Below the pieces are notes generated by a model. The model worked only from the letters and a program-made list of their open reading frames with translations. It was not told the DNA's origin and made no database searches. This document shows, one piece after another, positions 52,690-63,576 of a stretch of DNA of 64,000 nucleotides. Within the stretch, counting starts at the first letter, position 1, and every line of letters starts with the position of its first letter. The position numbers were made by a program, and so were the translations under genes. The DNA comes from Klebsiella sp. RHBSTW-00484 (GTDB taxonomy: Bacteria; Pseudomonadota; Gammaproteobacteria; Enterobacterales; Enterobacteriaceae): contig NZ_CP055481.1 of NCBI RefSeq assembly GCF_013705725.1, positions 5,952,001 to 6,016,000 of the forward strand. Reading direction: 5' to 3'.

Positions 52690-52990
52690 ACTACTGTTCA
52701 CAGCCGTCTGCGGGCCGGTCGCCCGGAAAGATGTGCAGCATCACCTTTGGGAAATGCGCCGGACCTGATGCATCGGCGTGGCTTCATCCCGGGGGCGGCG
52801 CTCAACGCGCCTTGCCCGGGCTACAGGTCCGTGCGTTCTGCGGGTTTGGTAGCCCGGAAAGATGTGCAGCATCGCCTCCGGGAAATACGCCGGACCTGAT
52901 GCATCGGCGTGACTTCATCCCGGGGGCGTCGCTCGACGCGCCTTGCCCGGGCTACAGGTCCGTGCGTTCTGCGGGTTTGGTAGCCGGGTA
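52690..52990. repeat. Tandem REP/BIME repeat, two 131-bp units plus a partial third
   Basis: The segment with GGAAAGATGTGCAGCATC, CGGACCTGATGCATCGGCGT and CCTTGCCCGGGCTACAGGTC repeats with a period of 131 bp (markers at 52731 and 52862), and a third unit starts with CTGCGGGTTTGGTAGCCGGG. Each unit holds inverted REP arms (TAGCCCGGAAAGATG... and ...GCCCGGGCTA). It fills the gap between metE and the PTS promoter and probably terminates metE transcripts. Confidence 0.88.
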
Positions 52991-52998
52991 ATTCTACA

Positions 52999-55260
52999 TT
53001 ACCCCTGACGCAGGTTCTGCGCGGCTTTGACCATGTTAGCCAGCGCGGCACGGGTTTCCGGCCAGCCGCGGGTTTTCAGGCCGCAGTCCGGGTTCACCCA
53101 CAGGCGCTCTGCTGGGATACGCTGCTCCGCTTTCTTCAGCAGGGCTTCAATCCACTCCACGCTTGGGACGTTCGGCGAGTGAATATCGTAGACGCCCGGC
53201 CCGATTTCGTTCGGATAGTCGAACTCTTCAAACGACTCCAGCAGCTCCATGTCGGAACGCGAGGTCTCGATGGTAATGACGTCGGCATCCAGCGCGGCAA
53301 TGGAATCCATAATGTCGTTAAACTCGCAATAACACATATGGGTGTGGATCTGGGTGTCATCCTGCGCCACGGCGGCGTTAATGCGGAACGCTTCGACGCC
53401 CCACGCCAGGTAAGCATCCCAGTCGCTGCGCTTCAGCGGCAGACCTTCGCGCAGCGCCGGTTCGTCAATCTGAATAATACCGATCCCAGCGGCTTCCAGG
53501 TCTGCTACCTCATCCCGCAGCGCCAGCGCAATCTGCTTCGCGATGGTTTCACGGGTCACGTCTTCGCGCGGGAATGACCAGCAAAGAATGGTCACCGGAC
53601 CGGTCAGCATTCCTTTTACCGGTTTGTCGGTCAGCGACTGGGCGTATTTCGCCCACTCGACGGTGATCGCTTCCGGGCGGCTAACATCGCCGATCACTAC
53701 TGGCGGTTTAACGCAGCGGGAGCCGTAGCTCTGCACCCAGCCGTTCTGAGTGAAGATAAAACCGTCCAGGTGTTCACCGAAATATTCCACCATGTCGTTA
53801 CGCTCGGCTTCACCGTGCACCAGCACGTCCAGCCCCAGGCGCTCCTGCTCCACAATCGCCTGCTTGATGTGCTCTGCTATGCCGGTACGATAGTTATTCG
53901 CATCGAGATTGCCCTTTTTGAAGTCCAGACGCAGGCCGCGAATTTCCGTGGTTTGCGGGAAAGAACCGATAGTGGTGGTCGGCCAGGCCGGGAGCTTAAA
54001 GCGCGCCCGCTGCGCTTCGGCACGCACCTCATAGGCGCTCGCGCGCTGGCTGTCCTCGGCGGTAATCACCGCCAGGCGTTTTTCGACCGCCGCGTTATGC
54101 ACGCGAGTCGAGTGGCGACGGGCCTGGATCGGCGCGCTCCATTCGGTAATTGCGGCAGTATCACCGCTGTTCAGGGCATCACGCAGCAGCGCCAGCTCGG
54201 CGCATTTTTGCAAAGCGAAGGCAAACCAGCTCTTCACTTCCGCATCCAGACGAGTTTCCACGCTCAGGTCGATCGGGCTGTGCAGCAGGGAACAAGAAGA
54301 AGCCACCCACAGATCGCGTTTACCGACGATGTCTTTAATCTGCGCGTATTTCTCGGTGAGATCGGCGCGCCAGACGTTGCGACCGTTGATCAGCCCCGCA
54401 GAGAGCAGCCAGCCGACAGGCAGACGTTGGTGCAGCTCTGCTACATCATCTTTACCGTGAACAAAATCAACGTGCAGACCCTGTACCGGCAGCGCGGTAA
54501 TGGTATCAAGGTTCGCCGTAATGCCTTCAAAATAGGTGGTCAGCAGCAGCTTAACCTGGCCGCTAAGCGCCTCATAAGCCGGTTGGAAGGCCGCCAGCCA
54601 CTCCTGCGGCAGCTCGAGCACCAGCGCTGGTTCATCAATCTGTACCCACTCAATGCCGCGTTTTGCCAGCTCAGTCAGCACCTGCTGATAGACCGGCAGA
54701 ATATCGTTCAGCAAGCTCAGGCGGTCGAACTGCTCGCCTTTCACCTTACCGAGCCACAGGTAAGTGACCGGCCCCAGCAGAACGGGTTTGACCTTGTGGC
54801 CCAGCGCCAACGCTTCGTCCACTTCATCCAGCAGCTGAGTCCAGGTCAGTTTGAACTGCTGGCCCTTCACGAATTCCGGCACCATGTAGTGGTAGTTGGT
54901 GTTAAACCATTTGGTCATTTCCGCTGCGGCAGCCGGTTCACCGGTCGGTGCGCGACCTCGGCCAATGCGGAACAGGGTATCGATATCGACGGAGTCGTCT
55001 TTGTTCTGATGACGAGCCGGCACGTTGCCGAGCAGCAGGCTGGTGGTCAGAACATGGTCGTACCAGGCGAAATCACCCACCGGCAGCAGATCAACGCCTG
55101 CCTGCTTCTGCTGTTCCCAATGGCGAGCACGCAGCTCACGCCCAACCGCCAGCAGTTCTTCACGGCTGGTGTTGCCTGCCCAGTAGCTCTCTTGCGCTTT
55201 TTTCAGCTCGCGGCGCAGGCCAACGCGAGGGAAACCGAGGGTGTGGTTAATAATTGTCAT
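52999..55260 (-). CDS. metE: Cobalamin-independent methionine synthase
   Basis: This encodes 753 residues, the E. coli MetE length. It transfers the methyl group from methyltetrahydropteroyl-triglutamate to homocysteine. The two-barrel layout is intact: N-terminal [23 protein letters not shown]-terminal zinc site His/Cys/Glu/Cys in [26 protein letters not shown] and [13 protein letters not shown]. It is divergent from metR as in E. coli, but an ERIC element lies in the intergenic region. Beyond its 3' end the accessory block begins. Confidence 0.98.
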   Translation of the reverse strand: MTIINHTLGFPRVGLRRELKKAQESYWAGNTSREELLAVGRELRARHWEQQKQAGVDLLPVGDFAWYDHVLTTSLLLGNVPARHQNKDDSVDIDTLFRIGRGRAPTGEPAAAAEMTKWFNTNYHYMVPEFVKGQQFKLTWTQLLDEVDEALALGHKVKPVLLGPVTYLWLGKVKGEQFDRLSLLNDILPVYQQVLTELAKRGIEWVQIDEPALVLELPQEWLAAFQPAYEALSGQVKLLLTTYFEGITANLDTITALPVQGLHVDFVHGKDDVAELHQRLPVGWLLSAGLINGRNVWRADLTEKYAQIKDIVGKRDLWVASSCSLLHSPIDLSVETRLDAEVKSWFAFALQKCAELALLRDALNSGDTAAITEWSAPIQARRHSTRVHNAAVEKRLAVITAEDSQRASAYEVRAEAQRARFKLPAWPTTTIGSFPQTTEIRGLRLDFKKGNLDANNYRTGIAEHIKQAIVEQERLGLDVLVHGEAERNDMVEYFGEHLDGFIFTQNGWVQSYGSRCVKPPVVIGDVSRPEAITVEWAKYAQSLTDKPVKGMLTGPVTILCWSFPREDVTRETIAKQIALALRDEVADLEAAGIGIIQIDEPALREGLPLKRSDWDAYLAWGVEAFRINAAVAQDDTQIHTHMCYCEFNDIMDSIAALDADVITIETSRSDMELLESFEEFDYPNEIGPGVYDIHSPNVPSVEWIEALLKKAEQRIPAERLWVNPDCGLKTRGWPETRAALANMVKAAQNLRQG

Positions 55261-55283
55261 TTTTTGAGCCTCATAATTGTAAT

Positions 55284-55397
55284 CCGAAAGATTTCGGATT
55301 TAGGGAAGGCGGCAAACTTGCTCATCCCCAGGAGCTTACTGAAGTAAGTGACTGGGGTGAGGAAGTGCGGCCAACGCACCATAAATTCGAAAGATAA
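55284..55397. repeat. ERIC element inside the metE-metR intergenic region
   Basis: CCCCAGGAGCTTACTGAAG and AAGTAAGTGACTGGGGTGAG form the core; the ends (AATCCGAAAGATTTCGG at the left, AATTCGAAAGAT at the right) are related inversely. It starts 24 bp from the metE start codon, so it is transcribed in the metE 5' leader or separates metE from its MetR/MetJ sites. Confidence 0.88.
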
Positions 55398-55412
55398 AGG
55401 ATTTAGCCATCC

Positions 55413-55428
55413 AGATGTTTACACATCC
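55413..55428. promoter_or_regulatory. MetJ operator candidate (two met boxes)
   Basis: AGATGTTT-ACACATCC resembles two adjacent 8-bp met boxes (consensus AGACGTCT), each with several matches. Its position between metE and metR fits MetJ control of both genes in E. coli. Judged by eye only. Confidence 0.5.
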
Positions 55429-55479
55429 ATAATGTGAATGTACTGTATATTCCTCAAGCGCAAATTATTCATGCCGAAG

Positions 55480-55492
55480 TGAAGGACTTTCA
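55480..55492. promoter_or_regulatory. MetR binding-site candidate at the metR start
   Basis: TGAA-GGACT-TTCA fits the MetR consensus TGAA-N5-TTCA exactly and ends on the A of the metR ATG. A further imperfect site may lie in the AT-rich stretch at 55438-55470. Confidence 0.5.
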
Positions 55493-56445
55493 TGATCGAA
55501 ATTAAACACCTGAAAACGCTCCAGGCGTTGCGGAATAGCGGTTCTCTGGCAGGCGCGGCAGCGGCCCTGCACCAGACCCAATCCGCCTTGTCCCACCAGT
55601 TCAGCGATCTGGAACAGCGCCTTGGCTTTCGTCTATTTGTGCGTAAAAGCCAGCCGCTGCGCTTTACCCCACAGGGAGAGATTCTGCTACAGCTAGCCAA
55701 TCAGGTACTGCCGCAAATTAGCCGCGCCTTGCAGGATTGCAATGAGCCGCAGCAAACCCGTCTGCGTATCGCCATCGAATGCCATAGCTGTATTCAATGG
55801 CTCACCCCGGCTCTGGAGAATTTCCGCGCCCGCTGGCCGCATGTGGAAGTGGATTTTCAGTCCGGAGTCACCTTTGACCCGCAGCCAGGGTTGCAGCAGG
55901 GTGAGCTGGATCTTGTGATGACCTCTGATATTCTGCCGCGCAGCGGTCTGCACTATTCACCGATGTTTGATTTTGAAGTGCGTCTGGTGCTGGCGCCGGA
56001 TCATCCGCTGGCGGCAAAAACGCGGATTGCGCCTGAGGATTTAGCCACCGAGCTGCTGCTGATTTACCCGGTGCAGCGCGCGCGCCTGGATATCTGGCGT
56101 CACTTTTTACAACCAGCAGGGATCAGCCCGCAGCTGAAGAGCGTCGACAATACGTTGCTGTTAATTCAGATGGTGGCCGCACGGATGGGTATCGCTGCCC
56201 TGCCGCACTGGGTAGTAGAAAACTTTGAACGCCAGGGCCTGGTGGTGACCAAAACCCTGGGCGAGGGACTGTGGAGCCGGCTGTACGCCGCAGTGCGCGA
56301 TGGCGAGCAGCGGCAGCCGGCCACCGAGGCGTTTATTCGCTCAGCGCGGAACCACGCTTGCGACCACTTACCGTTTGTGAGGAGTGCGGAGCGACCCAAC
56401 GCCGATGGACCCACAGCGAGGCCAGGATCACCAGAGCTCCAATAA
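55492..56445 (+). CDS. metR: LysR-family activator of methionine synthesis
   Basis: This encodes 317 residues, as in E. coli. LysR helix-turn-helix in residues 1-60 ([43 protein letters not shown]), then the effector domain that binds homocysteine. It activates metE and metH. The last 113 bp overlap the convergent yigM gene. Confidence 0.96.
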   Translation: MIEIKHLKTLQALRNSGSLAGAAAALHQTQSALSHQFSDLEQRLGFRLFVRKSQPLRFTPQGEILLQLANQVLPQISRALQDCNEPQQTRLRIAIECHSCIQWLTPALENFRARWPHVEVDFQSGVTFDPQPGLQQGELDLVMTSDILPRSGLHYSPMFDFEVRLVLAPDHPLAAKTRIAPEDLATELLLIYPVQRARLDIWRHFLQPAGISPQLKSVDNTLLLIQMVAARMGIAALPHWVVENFERQGLVVTKTLGEGLWSRLYAAVRDGEQRQPATEAFIRSARNHACDHLPFVRSAERPNADGPTARPGSPELQ

Positions 56446-57232
56446 TAAAGCTCGGCCAGCGGGGCTGCTCCTGCCAGATGGCAAGGTTCACCAGCAGCCC
56501 GGCGGGCACGTGCATATTGTTCATGATGCCGAGCGTACCAGCATCAACCTGGGTGGCACCGTAGTTCCACATAAAATAACCGATTCCCGACGCCGCCACG
56601 CCAAGAAAGACCAGAATGCCCCACTGTAGCGACGTTTCCGGCATTTTCTGCGCGTTACCCATCAGACTCCAGGCAACTACCGCCACCAGAAATGCCCCGA
56701 TATAGAACCAGGCGAAAGCGTTATGCTGTGGCATCGGGCGCGTTTCCATCAGGCGCTTATAGCCCACCATCCCGATAGCGAAGCTGATGTTGGAGAGCTG
56801 TACCAGGATCAGACCGGTCCAGAAATGGTTGGTCACCTGGTCATAGCGAATAATTCCTGCGCCAATAACCGCCAGCAGCGCGCTGCAGGCATAGCCCCAG
56901 CGCAGGCGACGTCGGCTCATGAGATCGTAGATTAGAGTAATATAGAGCGGCGTCAGAACGGTAAACAGCAGGAGCTCAGAGACCGTCAAATAGAGGTAGG
57001 CGTGGAAGCTCAACATATACATGATACCAAGCTGCATCGCGCCCACCAGCATATACAAGCCAATAGTTGTCAGGCTTTGTCCACGGGTACGCAGGAAGGG
57101 CAAAAACACCAGCGCCGCCAGGCCAACGCGCGCCAGCACCGCGAAATAGCTATCGACATGACCCGCCAGATATTCGCCGTACAGGCTAAAGGAAAAGGCC
57201 CACAGAATGGTGGTGATAATCAGTAGCGCCAC
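56333..57232 (-). CDS. yigM: Biotin transporter YigM (BioP), EamA/DMT family
   Basis: This encodes 299 residues with ten membrane helices in two EamA repeats ([24 protein letters not shown]; later [37 protein letters not shown]). E. coli YigM is a high-affinity biotin carrier. Here it is convergent with metR and their coding ends overlap by 113 bp on opposite strands. A strong inverted repeat sits upstream and could be a BirA operator. Confidence 0.92.
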   Translation of the reverse strand: MALLIITTILWAFSFSLYGEYLAGHVDSYFAVLARVGLAALVFLPFLRTRGQSLTTIGLYMLVGAMQLGIMYMLSFHAYLYLTVSELLLFTVLTPLYITLIYDLMSRRRLRWGYACSALLAVIGAGIIRYDQVTNHFWTGLILVQLSNISFAIGMVGYKRLMETRPMPQHNAFAWFYIGAFLVAVVAWSLMGNAQKMPETSLQWGILVFLGVAASGIGYFMWNYGATQVDAGTLGIMNNMHVPAGLLVNLAIWQEQPRWPSFIIGALVILASLWVHRRWVAPHSSQTVSGRKRGSALSE

Positions 57233-57281
57233 AATGAATGTCTCATAGATTAAAGAACATTCATTGTAGCGAAGAGGTCAG

Positions 57282-57314
57282 TTGACAACTGCTCAATTAT
57301 AGAGCAGTTGTCAA
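57282..57314. promoter_or_regulatory. 13-bp inverted repeat upstream of yigM, possible BirA operator
   Basis: TTGACAACTGCTC-AATTATA-GAGCAGTTGTCAA is a perfect inverted repeat. On the minus strand TATAAT, a perfect -10, lies in its centre. The half-sites TTGACAACT/AGTTGTCAA, 15 bp apart, resemble E. coli bioO (TTGTAAACC/GGTTTACAA, 16 bp). A T-run after it on the + strand means an intrinsic terminator is the alternative reading. Confidence 0.5.
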
Positions 57315-57320
57315 TCTTTT

Positions 57321-58121
57321 TTAGTCGAGATACAGTTTACGCAGATAGTGCGGTACGGCGTCATCGGCGTTGCTGCCGATCACTTCCAGCTCAGGATGCA
57401 GGTCCTTCAGGCGCTGGTGCGCGTTAACCATAATGCAGCCCTTACCCGCCATCGACAGCATTTCCGCATCGTTCATGCCGTCGCCGAAGGCGATGCACTC
57501 TTTCAGGCTATAGCCGAGCATTTTCGCCACCGCTTCCAGCGCATGACCCTTCGATACGCCGCCTGCCATCACTTCCAGGCAGGTCACGGTAGAGAAACTC
57601 ACGTTTACGCGGTCACCCCAGCGCGCGTTGATCGCCTGCTCCAGCGGCAGTAGCTGCTCATGCTTATCACAGGTGAAAAAGACCTTGCTGATCCCCTCAG
57701 GGTCCAGCTCGCCCGGCTCATACAGCTTGTAGTTGAACACTGCCTCTTTGAAGAAACGCATCTCCTCAGGACGATGGCGGTTCATAAACCACTCATCTTC
57801 ACGGTAAACGTTGGTCACAATCGCCGGATCGTTGCGCATCATCTCAAACAGGTCGGTGGCGATATCGCGGTCAAGGTTGTGAGCAAAGATCTGATTCCCT
57901 TCGCTATCGTGCACTCGCGCACCATTGGAGGTGATCATGTAGGATTTAATGCCGAGATTATCGCGAATTTGCCCAACATCAATGTAATGGCGGCCGGTCG
58001 CGAACACAAAGTTGATACCGCGTGCGGTAAGCAGCTTCAGCGTCTCTTTAGCGTAGGGAGTTAAGCAGTGATCGGGGGAAAGCAGCGTGCCATCTAAGTC
58101 AGACGCAACAACCTGGTACAT
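57321..58121 (-). CDS. yigL: HAD-family sugar/pyridoxal phosphatase YigL
   Basis: This encodes 266 residues, Cof-type HAD hydrolase. Motif I DLDGTLLSPDH (nucleophile Asp9 or so), motif II FATGRHY, Lys in GVSKGHALEAVA, motif III/IV FGDGMNDAEMLSMAG. In E. coli YigL dephosphorylates accumulated phosphosugars in glucose-phosphate stress and pyridoxal phosphate. It follows pldB on the same strand after 43 bp. Confidence 0.95.
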   Translation of the reverse strand: MYQVVASDLDGTLLSPDHCLTPYAKETLKLLTARGINFVFATGRHYIDVGQIRDNLGIKSYMITSNGARVHDSEGNQIFAHNLDRDIATDLFEMMRNDPAIVTNVYREDEWFMNRHRPEEMRFFKEAVFNYKLYEPGELDPEGISKVFFTCDKHEQLLPLEQAINARWGDRVNVSFSTVTCLEVMAGGVSKGHALEAVAKMLGYSLKECIAFGDGMNDAEMLSMAGKGCIMVNAHQRLKDLHPELEVIGSNADDAVPHYLRKLYLD

Positions 58122-58164
58122 AAAAATTTTAACCTCTAAGCAGGGCGACTAGCGTTTCGCCAGA

Positions 58165-59157
58165 TTAATTATGTCGACGGAAAAAATCGACGATAGCATT
58201 CAGCGCGACTGAGCGCAGGGCGTCCTTTTCAAAAAGGATCTCATGGTATGCCCCTTCTATGACAAACGGCTTATTCCCTTCACAGGGATGACCGGCAGCG
58301 GCACGGAGTTCACAGTAGCGATCGTGCATACGGTTATCAACCACCCGCTCTTCTTCAGCCTGGAGCAACAAAGTTGGCGTGACGTCTTTTTCTACCCCAG
58401 CCAACACCTCTTCGCCCGCGAGGATCCCCTCACGCACCCAGTGGAACGTCGGCCCGCCGACCCGCAGCTGCGGGTCATCGGCATAAAAACGTAGGTTGCG
58501 ACGATAACGTTGACGGCTATGCGTCAGCACGTTGACCGCATAGGGCAACGCCCGCCAGCGGCCGGTACCGATGGCATACTCTTCGCGAATGCGCTGATGG
58601 CCCTCAGCCCAATCGAGAATATGGCGCACCATCCAGTCAGGAAAACGCATGACAATCCCGAACATCGGCGCGCAGAGCGCTATCGCGTCACAATGCTGCT
58701 GGTGACGCTGCAAAAATAGCGTCGCAATAGCTCCGCCCATCGAGTGAGCCAGTATATACCGTTTCCGCCAGTGCCCCGGAACCACTTCCTGTTGCCAGAA
58801 TGCGGCAAGATCATCAACGTAATCGCTGAAATTGACGACGTGTCCACGGTGGGTATCAGAAAGCATCCGTCCGGAACGACCCTGCCCGCGATGATCGATA
58901 ATCATCACATCAAAACCGCAATGGAAGAGATCGTAAGCCAGCTCGGCATACTTAACGTAGCTTTCAATGCGACCCGGACAGATAACAATCACCCGGTCAT
59001 TACTCTTGGCGCAGAAGCGAACAAAGCGCACCGGAACATTATCCACGCCCCTGAATTCCGCTTCTTCTCGCTGACGCCAGAAATCGGTCAGTGGCCCCAT
59101 GGTAAAGGCCGCGAACGCGTTTTCTCGTGTTTCCCAGTCCTTTTGCTGCAAAAACAT
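58165..59157 (-). CDS. pldB: Lysophospholipase L2
   Basis: The 330 residues compare with 340 in E. coli. It is an alpha/beta hydrolase with the nucleophile in ILAHSMGGAIATLF and the final His in IEGAYHEILFEKD. It cleaves lysophospholipids at the inner membrane. A preceding TGACGG context and the divergent rhtB promoter lie on its right. In E. coli pldB is followed by yigL, as here. Confidence 0.95.
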   Translation of the reverse strand: MFLQQKDWETRENAFAAFTMGPLTDFWRQREEAEFRGVDNVPVRFVRFCAKSNDRVIVICPGRIESYVKYAELAYDLFHCGFDVMIIDHRGQGRSGRMLSDTHRGHVVNFSDYVDDLAAFWQQEVVPGHWRKRYILAHSMGGAIATLFLQRHQQHCDAIALCAPMFGIVMRFPDWMVRHILDWAEGHQRIREEYAIGTGRWRALPYAVNVLTHSRQRYRRNLRFYADDPQLRVGGPTFHWVREGILAGEEVLAGVEKDVTPTLLLQAEEERVVDNRMHDRYCELRAAAGHPCEGNKPFVIEGAYHEILFEKDALRSVALNAIVDFFRRHN

Positions 59158-59266
59158 CGGGCTTACACCCCTGATAACCGCTGAAAATCGTTTTTTTATC
59201 GTGTATCACACAATGCTTACACAATAGCGTATTGTGGCATAAAAACAGACAATCAGGGAGTTTCTC

Positions 59267-59887
59267 ATGACGTTCGAGTGGTGGTGTGCCTATCTGCTGA
59301 CATCTATTATTCTCAGCCTGTCGCCGGGTTCCGGGGCGATTAATACCATGACCACCTCAATCAATCATGGCTATCGCGGGGCGGCGGCCTCGATTGCTGG
59401 TCTACAGACCGGGCTGGGCATTCATATCGTGCTGGTCGGCGTCGGTTTGGGCACGCTATTTTCCCGCTCGCTGTTAGCCTTTGAAATCCTCAAATGGGCA
59501 GGCGCAGCCTATCTTATCTGGCTCGGGATTCAGCAATGGCGGGCCGCGGGTTCAATCGATCTCAATACCCTTGCGAAAGTGCAGACTCGCGGAAAGCTCT
59601 TTAAACGCGCGGTGTTTGTTAACCTGACCAATCCGAAAAGCATCGTGTTTCTTGCCGCCCTATTCCCGCAGTTTATCGTGCCCAATCAGCCTCAGGTAAT
59701 GCAGTACCTCGTGCTCGGCACCACCACTATCGTGGTCGATATCATTGTGATGATTGGCTACGCGACGCTGGCCCAACGCATCGCGGCGTGGATTAAGGGG
59801 CCGAAACAGATGAAGGCGCTGAACAAGGTATTCGGCTCGCTGTTTATGCTGGTCGGGGCGCTGCTGGCTTCCGCCCGTCACGCCTGA
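59267..59887 (+). CDS. rhtB: Homoserine/homoserine lactone efflux protein
   Basis: This encodes 206 residues, LysE family, six membrane segments. The N-terminus [38 protein letters not shown] and the [19 protein letters not shown] motif are typical of RhtB. It exports homoserine and related lactones. In E. coli it is convergent with rhtC; here an Rpn-family gene lies between them. Confidence 0.95.
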   Translation: MTFEWWCAYLLTSIILSLSPGSGAINTMTTSINHGYRGAAASIAGLQTGLGIHIVLVGVGLGTLFSRSLLAFEILKWAGAAYLIWLGIQQWRAAGSIDLNTLAKVQTRGKLFKRAVFVNLTNPKSIVFLAALFPQFIVPNQPQVMQYLVLGTTTIVVDIIVMIGYATLAQRIAAWIKGPKQMKALNKVFGSLFMLVGALLASARHA

Positions 59888-60049
59888 TGAATGGAATCAC
59901 GCTCGCAATTTGAGGTTCACCTTGTGGACGCAGCAACGTCGTCACTCGAGGGCGCACGCAAAGAGAGAAGATAATTCTTTTGCGTACTGTCGACTCCGCA
60001 GCGCCAATGCCAGAATGCCGCCAGATGCTCTTATTCATGGACGAAAACA

Positions 60050-60958
60050 ATGGCGGAAGCGGCAACTCCACATGATGCGGTATTCAGAACCTTTCTCTCC
60101 CGCGTGGAAACCGCGCGGGACTTTATTGAGATCCACCTGCCGCCCTCGCTAATTCAGATTTGCAAACTGGATACACTGCGCCTGGAATCAGGGAGCTTTA
60201 TTGAAGACGACCTGCGGCCTTATTACAGCGATATACTCTATTCACTGGAGACCACCAGCGGTCAGGGCTACGTGCATGTCCTGATTGAACACCAAAGCTC
60301 GCCCGATAAACTGATGGCGTTTCGCTTGATGCGTTACGCCATCGCCGCCATGCAGAGGCATCTCGAGAATGGGCACAAGACGCTGCCGCTGGTGATCCCA
60401 ATTCTCTTTTATCAGGGGCGGCGAAGCCCCTACCCCTGGTCCCTGAACTGGCTGGAGAGCTTTGCCGATCCGGATACTGCACGCCAGCTATACGCCAACA
60501 CCTTTCCGCTGGTGGATATCACCGTTATCCCCGATGACGAAATCATGCAGCACCGCAGTATGGCGGCCCTGACGCTGGTGCAAAAGCATATTCGCCAACG
60601 CGATATGGCTGAGCTTCTGGACAAGCTCACCAGTCTGCTGATGCTCGAACAGATGAGCAGACAACAGATTACCGTACTGATAAAATATATGACCCAAGCG
60701 GGAGAAGAGCAGGACGTTCGACCGTTATTATATGAGCTGGCACAGCGGGTGCCGCAGCATGGAGAAGTACTGATGACTCTGGCAGAAAAGTGGCTCGAGG
60801 AAGGTATGCAGAAGGGCATCAAGGAAGGCATAAAAAACGGCAAGCGCGCCGCCTTTATGGAAGTCGCAAAAGCAATGCTCAACCGGGGCATCGATGATAC
60901 TGCGGTTATGGAAATGACCGGTCTCACACCTGACGATTTGCAGCAGCTCCGTCATTAA
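60050..60958 (+). CDS. Rpn-family recombination-promoting nuclease/putative transposase
   Basis: The 302 residues start with MAEAATPHDAVFRTFLSRVETARDFIEIHLP, the conserved N-terminus of the Rpn (YhgA-like) family. The PD-(D/E)XK nuclease core shows Asp61 in YYSDILYSL and Glu80-x-Gln82 in HVLIEHQSS, followed by YAIAAMQRHLE and VIPILFYQGRR. The tail EEGMQKGIKEGIKNGKRAAF and a small C-terminal helical domain are usual in the family. Its ribosome site is weak. The 162 bp before it contain no other gene. It is inserted between rhtB and rhtC. Confidence 0.9.
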   Translation: MAEAATPHDAVFRTFLSRVETARDFIEIHLPPSLIQICKLDTLRLESGSFIEDDLRPYYSDILYSLETTSGQGYVHVLIEHQSSPDKLMAFRLMRYAIAAMQRHLENGHKTLPLVIPILFYQGRRSPYPWSLNWLESFADPDTARQLYANTFPLVDITVIPDDEIMQHRSMAALTLVQKHIRQRDMAELLDKLTSLLMLEQMSRQQITVLIKYMTQAGEEQDVRPLLYELAQRVPQHGEVLMTLAEKWLEEGMQKGIKEGIKNGKRAAFMEVAKAMLNRGIDDTAVMEMTGLTPDDLQQLRH

Positions 60959-61000
60959 TACCCGGCCCACCCGTAAACCCCTGGACGGGCCGCAGAATAC

Positions 61001-61621
61001 TTAGCGCGAAAGAATCAGGTGAATGCCGAAACCGGCGAACAGCGTACCGGCGAAGCCGTCGATCCACTTCGCCATCCGCTGATAGCCGCGGCGCATCCCC
61101 GGTAGGGCAAACAGGCTGGCAACCACCGTAAACCAGGCCAGGGTCTCCAGTACGATCAGCAGAAAAATGCCCCAGCGCGCGCTGGCGGTAACGTCGTCGC
61201 CAACAAACAACGAGAACACAGAACCGAAGTAAATAATCGCTTTCGGGTTCGCCAGGTTGGTGAGTAGCCCCTTCAGGAAGCTCCGGCCGCTACGCGCCAG
61301 CTCAACCTGTGGCTCCGCCGCCGCTACGTCGCTTTTCTTCAGCGCGCCGCGCAGCATCTGGAAGCCCATCCAGCACAGATACAGCCCGCCGCCGACCATG
61401 ATAATGGTGTGCAGCCAGGCCATTTTCTCGATAATCAGGTTCAGGCCGAGCAGCGCTACGCCCGCCCACACCATCACGCCGCAGGTGATCCCCAGGACGC
61501 CCATCATCGCCTCTTTGCGGGAGCGGCTAACGGCGGTTTGTGAGACAAAGAAAAAATCCGGTCCCGGACTCATCAGCGCAATGATATGCACCAGCGCCAC
61601 GGTGAGGAAAAGCGTCAACAT
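61001..61621 (-). CDS. rhtC: Threonine efflux protein
   Basis: This encodes 206 residues, LysE family with six membrane segments (MLTLFLTVALVHIIALMSPGPDFFFVSQTAVSRSRKEA; later LTNLANPKAIIYFGSVFSLF). It exports threonine. It follows recQ on the same strand, as in E. coli. Confidence 0.95.
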   Translation of the reverse strand: MLTLFLTVALVHIIALMSPGPDFFFVSQTAVSRSRKEAMMGVLGITCGVMVWAGVALLGLNLIIEKMAWLHTIIMVGGGLYLCWMGFQMLRGALKKSDVAAAEPQVELARSGRSFLKGLLTNLANPKAIIYFGSVFSLFVGDDVTASARWGIFLLIVLETLAWFTVVASLFALPGMRRGYQRMAKWIDGFAGTLFAGFGIHLILSR

Positions 61622-61682
61622 GATTAACTCGCAGGAAAATAGTAAGGACGAAAACTATATTTGCACTTTTTCGTCTGGCTGA

Positions 61683-63509
<1,827 letters not shown>

Positions 63510-63530
63510 ATTGACCCCATATGCCTGAAA

Positions 63531-63558
63531 AGAAAACAGGCGCTATTTTCAGCGCCTG
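63531..63558 (-). terminator. Rho-independent terminator after pldA
   Basis: On the minus strand the stem CAGGCGCT/AGCGCCTG with a 6-nt loop is followed by TTTTCT, 18 nt past the pldA stop and before recQ. Confidence 0.8.
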
Positions 63559-63576
63559 AGAGCCAGAGTGCAACGA

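Noticed and set aside
53770..55347. 525-codon open frame on the + strand inside metE
   Set aside because: It is antisense to metE over nearly its whole length; the product shows no family features.
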